DNA of 64,000 nt from Lanius collurio (lineage: Eukaryota; Chordata; Aves; Passeriformes; Laniidae): positions 56,849,813 through 56,913,812 of the forward strand of contig JACBWW010000003.1 in assembly GCA_020086605.1 (NCBI GenBank), written 5' to 3'. Shown here piece after piece: positions 38,301-52,000 of the stretch. The notes under the pieces are model-generated. The model had not been told where the DNA came from. It did not search any database and saw nothing but the letters and a program-made list of their open reading frames with translations. The first letter of the stretch is position 1. Each line of letters starts with the position of its first letter. The position numbers and the translations under genes were made by a program.

Positions 38301-41300
38301 TTAATTCACAAGTCAACAGCAGAAATCACTTCTGTGCCATGCACACAAACACCTTTAGTAACCCATCCCAGTGAATCATCCATGGAAGAACGTGTTGGTG
38401 GCAGCTGGAGCTCTTGCAGTGTCACAGTCACTGAAAGGGGCATCAGCTCAGGTGATGATCTCTGGGGTTATTTCCCAATTCTGCCTGCTGGAGGGGTGGG
38501 CTCACACCAGCTCCTGTGTCACACACTCATGCCCGAGCACCCCCCTGCCTGCCTGTAAAGGGAAACTGCAGCACAGGTCTGCAGTTCCAACCCCTTGGCA
38601 CATTAGTACATGGTGGCCAGAATTTCACAGATTTTTCTGTCCTTTTGATCAGTCTTAGACTTTGAACAATGGCTGTCATGAATGCTGAATTTTAAAACAT
38701 GGCTGCATGTTTGCTCCTGACACGGATTTCCTTAGGAAATACGAAAGGCAGACTCCCAACTCTTGGTAGAAAAAGTCAGCATTCATAATTTGGTGGGGAT
38801 GCCTTCCCCAAAACAAACACTGGAAGCAGAGAGCCAGGTGAAATCTGATCTTTACCAATGCTTGAATGTTGGGTATTTTGTACCCAGGAGAAGGGGACTC
38901 TTAAGTACATCAAGCACACATGTAGAGGTATATGATGACAAAAATGTTAAATACTGACCAGTCTCCTTCAGAAGCAATATTTTTCCAAGATGTTATTTTC
39001 AGGCTGCACAGGGAGCAGGAATCTTACATGTAATGTGAAGAAAACTGCACCTTTAAAAATCAGCCTCGTGATGCTGATTGTCATGTGAAAGTTTCAGCTG
39101 AATGCTAATGAGGAGAATCTGTTTTCAGCTAAGCCAATGTAAACTCAGGGAAACTTCACTGACTTTGGTGAAGTCACTTTAGATTTGTACCATAGCATAA
39201 GTTTGATTGGAACATTTGCTTTCATGTAACTTTTGTGGCTTTATTCCATTCATTATATATGGCCATAATTTATGGAGGTTCCGCATGCACATGCAAGTTA
39301 AGGCAATTTGGTTTCTTTTATTAAGCTATGAGTCTGTTTTATAATCAAAGTAAATCAGGCTCATTTGCACACCAAAAAATCTTGGTGTGGATTTCTGTCT
39401 GTGGGAGTGGAGCAAAGTATCCTGCTTGCTGACTCTAGCCAAACTATGTGTTTAGCTTACCCAGTCAATTTTCATGGTGACTCAGTGTAATTCATTTGCT
39501 CTAGTGAGATATGCAAATGCTAATTTTTGAGAGCTGTATTCGAGTTTAATTTTTTACCAATGCATATGAATTAATATGAAGGACTTTGTTAAATGTTACA
39601 CTGGACTTTCACCATGATAATTAAGAAGTGAATATAGCATGACACAGGGGAGAGGAGAAGCCACAAAGTAGATAGATTTTTCACAAAGTTGTAAATTTTC
39701 ACATTAACTTCACCCTGCCTGTTACTTACCACTCTCTGACTGTCCTGGAGACATCTAAGTGAAGATGTCTCCATCAGTACTTCTTTGACTTCTTTCCCCA
39801 AGGTCTGAGTACTGACATGCATGACAGAAAACTTGCAGTCCTGTCTCTTCTCTGACCCTCTAAATGCTGCATTGACAAAAAGTGTAAACCCCAATTCTTT
39901 TGAGTCTGGAGGGTGAGCTAAGACACAATAGCTCTGAGCTAGCTGCAAACTCACTGTGGCTCTGGCCAAACAACTGCATTTCTCTACATTAAGGACTGAG
40001 TAATTCCTCAAAGGATGGATTCTGTGCTAGAAATAGTAGGAATTTCATTACTGAGGAGACAGGTCGGTCTGACTTTTAGCTGAAGGGGGACAGCCTGCTT
40101 CATTTTAACTCCCCTGTGCATGGGGCAAGGTATACTCTTCTGCTGTGTGCTGAGTTCTGTTTACCTGACCCTGACCACTGCACCCAGGCCTTGCCCCATG
40201 TGTCTCCCAGAAGGGAAGGAGTGCAGAAATTCTATTTCTCGCATAAGAAGTGGAGTAAAGGGCTCCTAGCTTCAGAAGGCTTGGTTGGAGTTAGCAGATC
40301 CACACTGGCAGTACCATGAATGTCTTTGTGAGTATAGTGGAGAAAACAAATCTCTTAGAGATGCCTGAAATCTTTTTTCAGTTACACATTATGCTAGATA
40401 TTTTTAAGAATTGGCTCTCTGTGGACCTGATGTCAGATTGCTGTCATGTCAGGGTGGTCAGAGGTGTTGTACTTCTCTCCAGGCTCTGAGGTCTGCAGTA
40501 CCTTTCCCTCTTCATCACAGTCTTTAACCCCTCTCATCTCATTCCCCATAAGGAATAATTCTTTGACGTAGAGGCCTCTCTTGGACTGTCTGTCCTAGTT
40601 CTGGCAAAATGGATTTTTAGTACTTTCCCCTTTGTGTTTAGCGTTATAGAGACTTCATTATAGAAATTCTCCACCCTATTCCTGAGACAACAAGGAGAAG
40701 TTAAAAGATATTCAAACCCAAATGTTAGAGGCAGCAGATTTTTTTTTTGTTAATGAGACATTTTTGCTCCTCGGGTACTGTCCTGAATGGGCTCAATATC
40801 TGACCGTTGCTGCAGATTGCATCTCAAAAAGAACTTTGCAAATGGAAAGACATCTTTCCACAAAAGTAATTTAAAGATTGTTCTGTCTATCAAAACAATG
40901 AATATGTGAACAGATAAAGATGAAACATCATAAATAAAACATGCACCATCTTTTTTTCAGCTTACCACAGGTCAGCCTGGAAGAGTTGACAGCTCTTGGA
41001 AAGGCTTTGCAAAACATTTCAGCATTAAACAACTGTAGCTTTGACTACTAAATGCCTTTGTTTATCTGGGCCAACATCCAGAACTTGTACAAAATAATTA
41101 TCTACTGACACACAGACTGTTTTCATGAAAGCCCTAGACATACACATAGCCATATCAGATCCTTATTACTTCTCTTAGAACTGTCCTGTAGGGATGACTG
41201 TTGCCTTTGAACAAGGTTAATGAATGCTTGATCCTGAAGCTAATGGCAACTCCATTCTTGAGCTAGGATTGCTCAGATAAGACACCCTTTTTTATTACTG

Positions 41301-44300
41301 AGAAACAGGTCAGGAGAAGATACTTAAAAATTCTGTTAACCTGACACTCTCCCACTGATTCTTCCCAAATTTTTAAGGGGATGATGGAACAGAGAATACA
41401 TTGCATTGTTGCTTGCAGATACTCCTGCTACATTCATTCTACTGTGTCTATATAATAGCAATAGTCCAATTGAATAGTTCATACCCCCTTCCGAATCTTT
41501 GGGACTAATATTCTGCAGGAGAAGAATGATGCACTTGGGAACACAGCTTTTTTAGCTTGTATTGTTTAGCTTACTATTTGAAAAAGCTGAGGAGTTTCTA
41601 ATGCCAGCTGAATAACATTTTCTTCATTTCTAGCACGGTACCTGGCATGCTGCTTTTGTGCTGTTTCATGCAGGCATGCTGCATCCCAGGCATGGCACAT
41701 GAAGGGCTTATAGCATAGAGGTGTCTGTGTGCACAGCATGAAAAGGGCTGGAAACCCTCTTAGAAGGTACAGAAAGACACTGCAGCACAGTGTGGGAACC
41801 AGCTTTTCCCTTGTGTCTACCACAGGCTTCTCACATGACTTTAGTCAGAGAAATCACTAATCAGCCTCTGATTATTCCATTTAGGCTGCAGATTGGCTTA
41901 AGAACTCTGATGCTTAGCACAGTACTAAAAATGATATGTCAGCTTTTCAGATGGGTCCTCTGTACATGGCATCACTAATAAAAACCTCTCAGGGGTTCAT
42001 AGTCATGCTGATTGCTCATTTATTGAGTTTAATATGCCACTATTATCATAGTCATTATTACAGTTAAATTTTAGACTTAGATTTCTTTTAGAGATATAGT
42101 TCCATTTTCATTCCTTTTCACTCAGTAAAATGTTCCCTTTTGAAAGTTACCAATTGTTATCAGTAAGATACCAAGTGCCCTGGGTGAAGAAGGTATTCCA
42201 TATCTGAAACAGTCACACTACTGAATTCCCCACCAAATATATGCAACAGCTGCACTGTTGATGCAAAAGACCTAATGTAAATATGAAATGAGGAAGAAAA
42301 CCAGCTGCTGCGTACTGTGTAGTGAAGACAAGTGTCTTTATAACTTTGAAATAGTATAATTTTCTATTAAGGGAAAGAGCATGGCTACAACCTTCCTTGC
42401 ATTTTCTTTCACACACATACAATTGCCATGCTGGGCAGAAGAAAGACATATGTGAATCATGTGAGAAAAATTTTAGAAGCCCAGATAATTGTCAAGACAA
42501 TTAAAACAGGGCAAAAACAGGTCATAACTAGTCTGAGCTACTATTTGTTCAAACTGTCCAAAGACAGGTTTCAGAAGAGAATAAGCTACCTTCAGGGTAA
42601 GGGCAGGTTGGATTTAGGTGTGCTTGAATGCTTGTCATTCTCAGCAAAAGAATTCTCTAACAGGGCTATAGCCAACAATGAGCCAAATCCTTGGCCTTGT
42701 TTTCCAAGACACACATGAATACATAGGCATGGCGAGAGCCTTTGAATTTCATTTCTAGCTGTCTTCTGTGAGAGCTGTGGATGTTCCTACAGATGTTTCA
42801 GTCAGCTGGATAAATGTTAATACTATGGGAAAGTATTAACTTCGGCATAAGACTTTCAGGATACAGCCTCAGTGTGCAAATGAGGTAAAGTTAGAAGCTC
42901 TTAGAATGGGATCTGTCACTGTCTCCTATGGACCCTAATTAGCAGCCAGGAAATCAAGCCCCTTTCCTGATGTTATTTTCATTGAATCAAACCCAACATG
43001 GCAATGTACTGAGATGGCTGGTGGGATCATATCTGAGAAGGACTTGCAGGACTTTTTCTAGCAACTATGAGACACATTCCACCAAATGCCCATAGCACAA
43101 AGGTTACATTGATAAAAACTCAATATTTTTATTCTGATAAAAATTCCTTCCATCTTGAAAACTTCAAAAAATTTACAGTGATTTTTTGGAAACTAGCATG
43201 ACTGGACCTGGTGCAGGATTTGCATTGAAACTGCATAGTTTGTGGTATGCTCTATTTGAACAGAAATTTTATGAAATGTAATATTAAGTATGATTTTTTC
43301 AGACCTCATTTCAAATTTAAACTAAAGAAGCAACAGTCTGAAGATGCAGCTTGCAGGTTACTTATTCAGGTTTTGCTGGGGTAGAGTCCCACTGCTGTAA
43401 ATGTGGTCACACCACTTTCATCAAGGTAGATCAGAGTGAGATAAAGACAGCAATGAAACCTGGAGGTATTCACCAAATGTGTGACCAGTCAAATGTATGT
43501 CAAAGATACATCAAATGGACATTAAGTAATAATGCATTCCAAAATCTCCTCTGTCTAAAAAGGAAAATTGCTGATTTACCATGCTGTGATATAATCTCCA
43601 TCTAGAGATCACAAAAATGAGACTACTTCTACCAGTAATCCTTACCAAAATTATTCATCAGTACAGAGGATACATCTCTCCAAATCCAGTTATTTTCCTA
43701 TTTAGATGTGGTAGAAATCAACAAAGAAAACTAAGCTTGCTGTGTCACATGAGTACTTGGGAAAAGATTTACTGTACACTCCACACAAAAGACATTTAAG
43801 TCATTACTTTTATAGCATAAAAACATAAATAGCAATTGTAGAAATTATGTTAAATTATGTGGAATAGTAAAAAGAAGTCTAACATACTCCAAATTTATTC
43901 CTGTGACTATCATCTTAACATATGAAAATCTTTAGTTCTTTTGGTCAGTAAATTTTTTGGCTTTTGAATGCAAAAGTCAGCTGACCATGATGCTATGGCA
44001 GGAGGGAAAAGAGAGAAAAATGGAGACATTTTTGCACTGGACAACAAAGATACACTACATCTCTGAGAAAATACAGCATATTATGCCCTTAAGTTTCCAT
44101 ACATACTCAAGATTTAGTTACTGCTAAATTATCAAATGCTAGTAATAGAGCAATTCAACCATCAAACCAGGTCATGGTCCATGTAGGGAGCAGACTTTTT
44201 AACTTAAGTCTTGTAGGACAAATGTGACCATATTAACTGAAGATTATTTTTCCTCACAGAGTGAACAATATGATGAGATGGGAGGTTATAATTATGTGTT

Positions 44301-44685
44301 GGAGATCAGAATGAGCATTGTGAAGAGATATTTTTCTAAAAGAAATAGTGGCATCAGAAAAAAAATATTTTTAAAACACATCAAGTCTAGAAAAAAAACA
44401 GTTTCGAAACTTCAGTGTAGTAAAATTCTGAAACTGTCTTTTAATAAGAATCATCAATTAAATCCACCATGAAAAGTGGTTTATCATTTTCTTGAAGTCA
44501 CTCAAGTATGATTGAATCTGAAGAACGAAATTGTGTCCTTCCAGGTCTTCTCCTAGCAGACTTTTGGTTCAGCATTTCCATACTACTACTTGGAAAAAAA
44601 AGTCTTTGAAGATATGTCTGTGGATGTAAGTCTCTATATGAAGATGAGGGGTGTTAATTTTGAATATTGAAAATTGTTATAATTT
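35363..44685. other. Unique AT-rich sequence, no gene recognised
   Basis: About 9.3 kb without recognised transposons. It contains an A17 run (37,998-38,014), an exon-like minus-strand segment at 39,866-39,730 with a consensus GTAAGT donor, and a motif-rich block at about 39,060-39,590 (octamer-like atgcaaat, several taat and ttaatt boxes) that may be a conserved non-coding element. No gene can be assigned. Confidence 0.5.
37998..38014. repeat. Poly(A) homopolymer (17)
   Basis: Uninterrupted run of 17 A. No retroposon body is recognisable directly upstream, so it is not called as a retroposon tail. Confidence 0.85.
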
Positions 44686-45240
44686 AATCCCAGTCAGCAA
44701 CTCAGCCCCACACAGCTGCTCTCTCACTCTGCCCTGGTGCCAGGGGGGATGTGGGATAGAATCATAAGGGTAAAACTGAGAAAAATCATGGGTTGAGATA
44801 AAGACAGTTTGTCAGGTAAAGCAAAAGCCAGTAAAGCCAAACAAGGAATTCATTCACCACTTCCCATGGGCAGTCAGTATTCAGCCACCCCCAGGAAAGC
44901 AGGGCTCCATCACACATAACAGTGACCTGGGAGCACAAATGCCATCACTCAGAATGTTCCCCACTTGTTTCTTCTCACCACAGCTTTATGAGCTGAGCAT
45001 GATGCCACATGGTGTGGGATGTCCCTTGGGTCAGTTGAGGTCAGCTGTCCTTGGTGTGTCCCCTTCCCAACTCCTTGTGTACCCTTGGCCTCCTCACTGG
45101 TGGGATGAGGAGCAGAAAAGGCCTTGACTCTGTGTCAGCACTGCTCAGCAGTAATCAAACATCCCTGTTTCCAGCACAAATCCAAAACACAGCCCCATAC
45201 AGACACTATGAAGAAAATTAGCTTTATCCCAAAACCAGCA
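44686..45240 (-). mobile_element. Endogenous retrovirus solo LTR, minus orientation
   Basis: This 555-bp block matches an LTR family I know from avian genomes. Read on the minus strand it starts in U3 with 'tgctggttttgggataaagc' and has 'gtcaaggccttttctgctcc'. It reaches a decayed promoter region near 45,000-44,985, with a CRE-like box changed to tggcatca and a TATA-like cataaag. It then continues to the R/U5 part containing 'tttatctcaacccatgattt'. The orientation was fixed by that promoter order, because the TG…CA ends alone are ambiguous. Both promoter boxes are mutated, so the LTR is probably silent. No internal genes flank it, which makes it a solo LTR. A second, broken copy of the same family lies at 63,586-63,803. 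Assignment to an ERVL-like class is from memory and uncertain. Confidence 0.75.
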
Positions 45241-45745
45241 GGTTTTAATTTCAATGAATTATATTTAAAGATCTTAGTAGAAAGGGGCATAGACTTGCAA
45301 GACAATAATTTTATTCTGCACCAGTTCTGACTTTATTTTATAAACTTTATAAAATAGCCTTTTTACTAATCCTTTTGCTAAATTAATTCTGTATTCTTTA
45401 TTAGAAAGAATTTTAATCTGAATTTTTTATAAGAAAGTACTGAATGATACTAAATAGCAAAAGAACAGATTCTTATGAAAAACTGATCTGAAAACTGAAC
45501 TCATTCACTTAACTAGAACTGAGTGATGTTTTGAAGTTTCACATCTGCATTTGACTTCTGGACAGCATTTTGGGGTCACCAGTGATCAAAAGTTACATTG
45601 GACTCAAAACTTTGATTTTATATGCCAAACCCTTATAACATAAAATTGAGTAAAGCTCTTGGTACTGAATTGGTCTGAATCTGAGATGAGATGCTGATTG
45701 ATCTTAAGTGCCAAGTGACATCATCTGAAGTGAGTGACGTGCTCA

Positions 45746-45776
<31 letters not shown>

Positions 45777-48456
45777 TTAATTAGAAAATCCCTATTTCTA
45801 GAATATATTTTGCTAGAAGCACAGGTAACACTGATAAATGTTTCAATATAAAAATATTCAGGACAAAGATGGTAGCTGTGTAATTTGATTTCAAAATTTC
45901 CAAGTGTCATGGAGAGAAAGTGGAATTTCCAGTGGAAAACATTCGAAAGATTTCTATTCCATGAATGGTTTAGGATAATAATGCACAAAAGAAAGATACT
46001 GCTATTTTATAAGAGTACCATAAACCTTATTTCTTTTTCAGCTCAGTAGAAATAATGTTTTTAATACCAATTTATTTCTATTTGGGACCTAAATGAGAGT
46101 CATCTTCAAATCAATAGAGGTACAAGTTGTTTGGTTTTTTTTTTAATTTTTAAACTGTTTTTTTAGAAAATACAGATTTTTCAACAGTTCTGCCTTTAAT
46201 CCTTAATTCTGTCTTCTCTGTGATGTTATTAGATGACACATTTAAGTTCAGTAAAATGTCCTGGGATATTAGGAGGAGTTGCATGTGAAAATGCAGTCTG
46301 TAGCTCAGAGAGAGTGAACAGCTGATGATGATCAAGACTGACATTTCAACAATATTTTTGTCCTCTGTGTGCATGGGAGATAATAAGAAAGAGAGCAGTA
46401 ATAAGGGGCCAGGTTATTCCATATACAGGAAAAACCTGCTGAAAGGACAAGAAATTCCCATGGGTTTCCATTCACAACTGTTTCCTCAAAGTTATCTCAC
46501 TGCGGGCAACAGGTTTTACTGCTCTATTGAAATTCCTATGGGTTCACCCTGCTAAAGCAAGAGATGTGTCTCAACTCTGAATTTCCTTCTAAGACTCTTT
46601 CCCTCTCTGCTGTCTTCCCCTGTTGGCAGCACAGCTCTTGCTGTTCCTACAGGCTGCAGGGCATCAGATCCTTTTCAACATCTGAAGGATAAATCCAAGC
46701 ACATCACCTCTATCCTAAGAACTCTTGTTGCTAGGTAAGATGAAGTCAGAATTTTCCAGCTGATGTATAACAAGTGTGAGTCTCTAACCAAGAATTGCTA
46801 CATATGGAATAGCAATTCAGTTGACAGAATGTAACTTATCTGGATTGTCCATGTTTTGTCCCGAGCCTCCTGACAAAAATACGAGGAATCAAGAAGTAAA
46901 CAAGTTCAGTACATGTGGTCTTAACCCCATGTTTCCTAAAGGAACAAGGTTTGTGTGATCTTTCCTTCTGTTTTAGAGGCCCTGTTGTTTTTTCCCCATG
47001 TTTGTCAGCAGTTAAAACTCTGAGACATTTCACGTTCTTGCAGTATTAATAGAAGTGGGAGCATTGAGGCCACACAGGACAGTCTAGAGTGATGTGATAG
47101 GTAAGGAAAATGCTGCAACATTAACTTCTCTGCCAAAAGTTTCAGTCTATGCTGCCAAGAACCCCTGAGGATTCATCTGACCATGTCACAAATTCTTAGT
47201 AAGCCCAAACTTCCTTGTTTCAATAGTCACAGACTTAATTATATGCTTATAGAAAACGTGCATGCAATCCCCAGATTACTAAGTTTTCCAAAGCCCTCAG
47301 TGCAGGTCTCAGTCCTCTTCCAACAGGGCCAAAGGAAGTTTTTATCACTGAGTTCAAGAGAGACCCTGTGAGACAGAGATTATAGTAACACAAAATTGCA
47401 TTACAAACACTGAACTTGTGAAAATAATTAAATCAGACATATTTTGAATAACCTGATTTGATTTGCGTTTGTGCTGCAGAAGGTTTTTCAGTCTAAGAGT
47501 GAGGTGGTTGATGCACATGTATTATTTGCATGGGCAAACATAGTTTATATTTTTTAAAACCTAGTTTGCCTTCACATTCCACTTCTTAACTGGCTTTCTC
47601 TTTGCTCAGTTGTTAACCTACAGAATTAGCTAGTAGCAAATGGCAAATTAAAGACAACCCCAACAAAAGGTCAGAAGTACATTCTCCCAGAGCTATTTCC
47701 TATCCAATCCAGAGACTCCCTCTTGCTCCATTTATTCAGCGGAATTAAAAGCAGGCGAAGGTAGGGTTGTGTGCAACTGATAACATCAAGAACACACTTG
47801 AAAACGAAGTCTTGAATGAGTAGTTCTGGCCTGATTGCCCTCGGTCTGCTGAGTATTGACCTGTTTTATCTGAAGTAAACCTGGAAAGAACCATTCTGAG
47901 CTAAGGAAGAACAACATTATGGAAATGCCAAGTTACTTATTGCTATCATTACTGTGTGACAAATCAGAACAAGCAGAGCAAAAACATAGAACAGAAGTAT
48001 CCAATAATTTCAGATTGTCCTCTGATGCCTTTTATTAATCAGCTACACTGATGTGCTTCCTTCTGATTAGTGCACTGTATTGTCTGTGTGCTGTAAACAG
48101 GTTGCAAATCAGACTTTGTTGTGCTGTGTGTAAGTCTGGAAGCATCACAATAAATCTGAGGAATAATCCTACTAATTCTAAGTAATTGCCCAAAGAAAAT
48201 AATGAAATATGTTTCTTCTTTTTAAGATAATTTCCATTTTGTTAAAGCAATAAATTTTGATGTAAGTGCATGCACATAAGGGTCTAGTATGCACATTATA
48301 TCAGCCTTCTCCTTTTTTTAGAGGATGGAAATATATTGAGGAAAAGACCATTTAAAATGTTCTTAGTGGCCATTCTGAAACATTTAGCCCTGATCAAATC
48401 TAAGCTCTGTTTGCTCTCACAGAGAAGGTACCATCTTATGTTCACAGGTCTGTACA
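45241..48456. other. Unique AT-rich sequence, no gene recognised
   Basis: It contains a (TTTTG)n microsatellite at 45,746-45,773. No transposon, RNA gene or exon is recognised. Confidence 0.5.
45746..45773. repeat. (TTTTG)n pentanucleotide microsatellite
   Basis: Five successive tgttt units followed by a short T run (tgttttgttttgttttgttt…). Confidence 0.9.
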
Positions 48457-48953
48457 ATCATAGAATGGTTTGGGTTGGAAGGGACTTTAAAGATCATCTC
48501 ATTCCATTCCCGCTGTCATGGGCAGGGACACTTTCTACTAGACCAGGTTGCTTAAAGCCCCATTCAGCCTGGCCTTGGACCTCCAGGGATGGGGCTTCCA
48601 CAAACTCTCTGGGCAACCTGTGCCAGGGCCTCACCAGCCTCACTGTAAAAAATTTCTTGTAGCTAATCTAACCCTACCCTCCTTCATTTTAAAGCCATTC
48701 CACCTTGTCCTATCCTCCATGTCCTTGTGAGCAGCCCCTCTCTGGTTTCCTTGTAGCCCCTTTAGGTACTGGAATGGGCTGTAAAGTCTTCCCAGAGCCT
48801 TCCCTTCTTGAGGCTGAACAGCCACAGCTCCCTCAGCCAGTCCTTACAGGAGAGGTGCTCCAGCCCTCTGGTCACCTCTGTGACCCTGCTCTGGGTTCGT
48901 GACCTTCTCATGTTGGAGGACCCTGAGGTGAAGGCAGGAATCCTGGTGGGGAG
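48457..48953 (-). mobile_element. CR1 LINE 3' fragment, minus orientation
   Basis: It begins with the reverse-complemented CR1 tail (atcatagaatggtttgggtt, ggaagggactttaaagatca) and runs through canonical text: 'gctgtcatgggcagggacac', 'gggcaacctgtgccagggcc', 'ctccctcagccagtccttac' and 'agaggtgctccagccctctg'. It ends at a 5' truncation near 48,953, next to a short TA-rich patch. The match to the family is close, so this is one of the younger CR1 copies in the window. No coding part is kept. Confidence 0.93.
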
Positions 48954-49002
48954 TATATGCAGCTATATATGGATATATATGAACATATGGATATATACAG
49001 AC
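48954..49002. repeat. TA-rich imperfect repeat
   Basis: A stretch of repeated atatatgga- and atatatgaaca-like units directly beside the CR1 5' truncation point. It may be the A/T-rich target where reverse transcription ended, or a small microsatellite. Confidence 0.6.
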
Positions 49003-52000
49003 AGTGGAGTTGAAAGATACTTTTTTTTAAAAATGTGAGTAAACCCACAGTGTAAACTAGTCTGTTCAGGAAGGAGTTTTAGTTTTCAAGAAAACTAAAA
49101 ACTTTCATGTTAACAGGTAGTGTATGGTGAACATTTTTTTCTTTTCACAGTACTTTAAGTGAGAGGAAAATATTATAAGTAACTGTAACATGAGAATTTA
49201 TATTGAATTAGTGTGCAAAATGTGAAGAAGCACAATTTTCCAGTGTCAAAGACCTGCATTTTTGTCATTCCTCATTTCAGAAGCACATACAAAGAAAAGA
49301 CAAATTAGGGTTAACACTGAACTAAAATGCAAATCCATCTTGACTTTGCCTTAATAATTCATTCTTTTCCAATAATGGAATTTGCCCCACTTTAAAATAC
49401 TCAGACTATCTCCATGTGCTGAAATGGTCCCTTTACTTACTAGTAAATATTTTGACTACTGTGTTTTAAAAACGAAAACACACACAACACATATGATTAC
49501 ATTTTATCTGGTGGTCATCTAATGTCATAGTCTGGTTTGAAGCAGTTAGTACCAGAATATAACACACACTGCTTAAACTTAACTTATCAGTCTTAGGGGG
49601 AAAACATGCTTTATTTTACATACAAACAAGTGAAGGCTATGAGAACAACAAACACAAAATGTTAATGACTGTAGAAATGTCAATAGAAATATTGATCAGG
49701 AAAGATTTTTGTGTACTTTAAGTAAAAAGAGTTCCCCAAGTAGTACTTTTTTCTTGTCTGGTGGAAAGAGGGGAAGGAAAGCAAGTATCCATTTAAAAAA
49801 AAAAAAAAAGAGCAAACACATCTTTTATGGGTTAAGTGATGTAAGTAAAGAGGACAGCTAGTAAAATATCCTAACTTTCAGATTTCTAGGAAGATTACTG
49901 GTAGCATAAATATCCTTGGTGTTGGAAACAATCCTTACTCTGTTGAAGTTCCTATCCTCTATAGATTATGTCTGCATGTCAAACTGATTTTTATTCTTTT
50001 TCCCAGTCCTACTTTCATCATAGAGTGTGTGGTAATTCAGAAATAATAAATGTTTTTGCGAAAGTATAATAGAACCTTTTTGTGCAAGGCATGTTGTTTC
50101 TTTGTTTAGACATTCTTTTTACCAAAGATTTTTCTATTGAAATTACCTTGGATGTTCTTCTTGAAGTTTCTCTTCATGGAATGAACGCATTGTCTGCTTC
50201 AGGCAACTAAAACAGTGTGTAGAGTCTAGGAGGTGGTTAATTATTGTCATTTGATCAGCCTCAAGGATGGAAGTAAAGCTGGTTTTATCCTCTGGGTACG
50301 TGCCACCCTCTGTGGCAGACTTTGAACACTATTGTGCTCTCTAGAGAGAAAGACAAGATGGGGAAAAAGAGGGTCCCTGTAAATAGTGGAGATTTCGTAC
50401 ATGGAAAATCCAGCTAGGACAGTTACACACAGAGGCATCAGCACTGCTTCAGCAGGTGCCTGAGCTGCAGATTACTGGATGCTGGAATATGTGAAGTGTT
50501 TCTGGATATGCTTTTTACATTCTTTCTGAGGTGGAGCCAGGAGAAGGGACCAGGCTACTCCTTGGGCTGACTTATGTTGGCTGTTCTTGTGGTTTTAAGA
50601 ACAAAGCAAAGGGGTTCCAAAAAGTCTGTGCTGCTGCAGGTGAAGACTTTGCTGTTTGATTGGCATCATCCCCACTTGGTACTGAAAGTATGTTTTGTGC
50701 ATCATTGTATCCTACATAGTAGCAGAAAAAGAATTGGAAAGGAGAAACTGTAGAAGACAAACAATAGCTCAGTAACACAAGAGCTTTTCTACCAGAAAAG
50801 TTCAGGGATACAAAGATGTAGTGATATTTTATTTCTCCTTCCTGCTCCCCACCCCCAAAATACCCCAGAACTGGGAATTGCTGGCACTGGATTTCCCATT
50901 TGTCCTATGTCTCCCTGTTTTATGTCCCCTGTGTCTTCCTAACACTTGCCTGAGGGTTTTTCTTCCTCTCTGACTTTCACAGTGTAAGTCTAGCTTCCTT
51001 TTCCCTTACAGATGCTGCTCTTTCTGTTTCCTGTTTTTGGAGGAGACTGGAGAAAATGGATGATCTTTTCTCCTCCTTCAGTGTTCACAGAGCCTGTATG
51101 GTATGAGCCCGGAGACTGAAACAGCAGATCGGCTCCACACCCCAGGATTTCCAGAGAACCTGAGCCCTACTACCTGCACCCAAAAAAAAGACATGGTTGC
51201 TTGGCTAAGACTTTGATATCAGACTGTAGCTCTGACAACTCTGCAACCCGAATGGTGCCAGAACAAAATTTAACCAGAGTGTGACAAAGTAGCATACATT
51301 GCAGAAAAGACATAGTTAAAGCATTTATTCATCCTGATTTTGCAAGGTATTTATCTCTTGCCATAGCAGCCTCAAGCATTATCATGTCGGCATTTCTTGT
51401 AAAAACCACTGCCATTTACTGCTGTTGGGTTTTTTTGTTATGAATGCTGGATTTTTGCTCCTGATAGGGACACAGTTTGATTATAGCTCCACTGGGGGAG
51501 TCTGAGAGGCCATGGGTTAAAAATTGTAATTAAATACTCAAGATTGCAATAATCACATGTAATTTTATTAGGTGGCTCCCTCAATTCAATTTCTGCTCTG
51601 CAAGAGGGATTCTCACTCACTCTATGCATATGCAGTTATGTATGAGAGTGTTACAGTGCCTTCTGCAGAGATTTAATCCTTCACCTTTCCCCCAAAATTG
51701 AAAATGCAAGAACATCCAACAGAGCCCCTCTGCATAACATTTTAGCCACGAATGTGAACACAATTCTGTTCAGAAATATTAAAAAAACTCCAATTTCAGT
51801 CCAGCATGAACCAAAGTTCTGTGTGCCATTAGCACTAACCAGAGTCATCCTCCCACTCGGGGAGAGAAGTGATACCTCTGCATCCCTTTGCACTAATTGC
51901 CAAGCCTGAGGAGTGGATCTGCTGGTGGGTTAAGTTATTAATGCAATTTAATTTTTACATTTGCCTTTGCAATTCTCCTCTTTCTTAGCTACCCTGTTAG

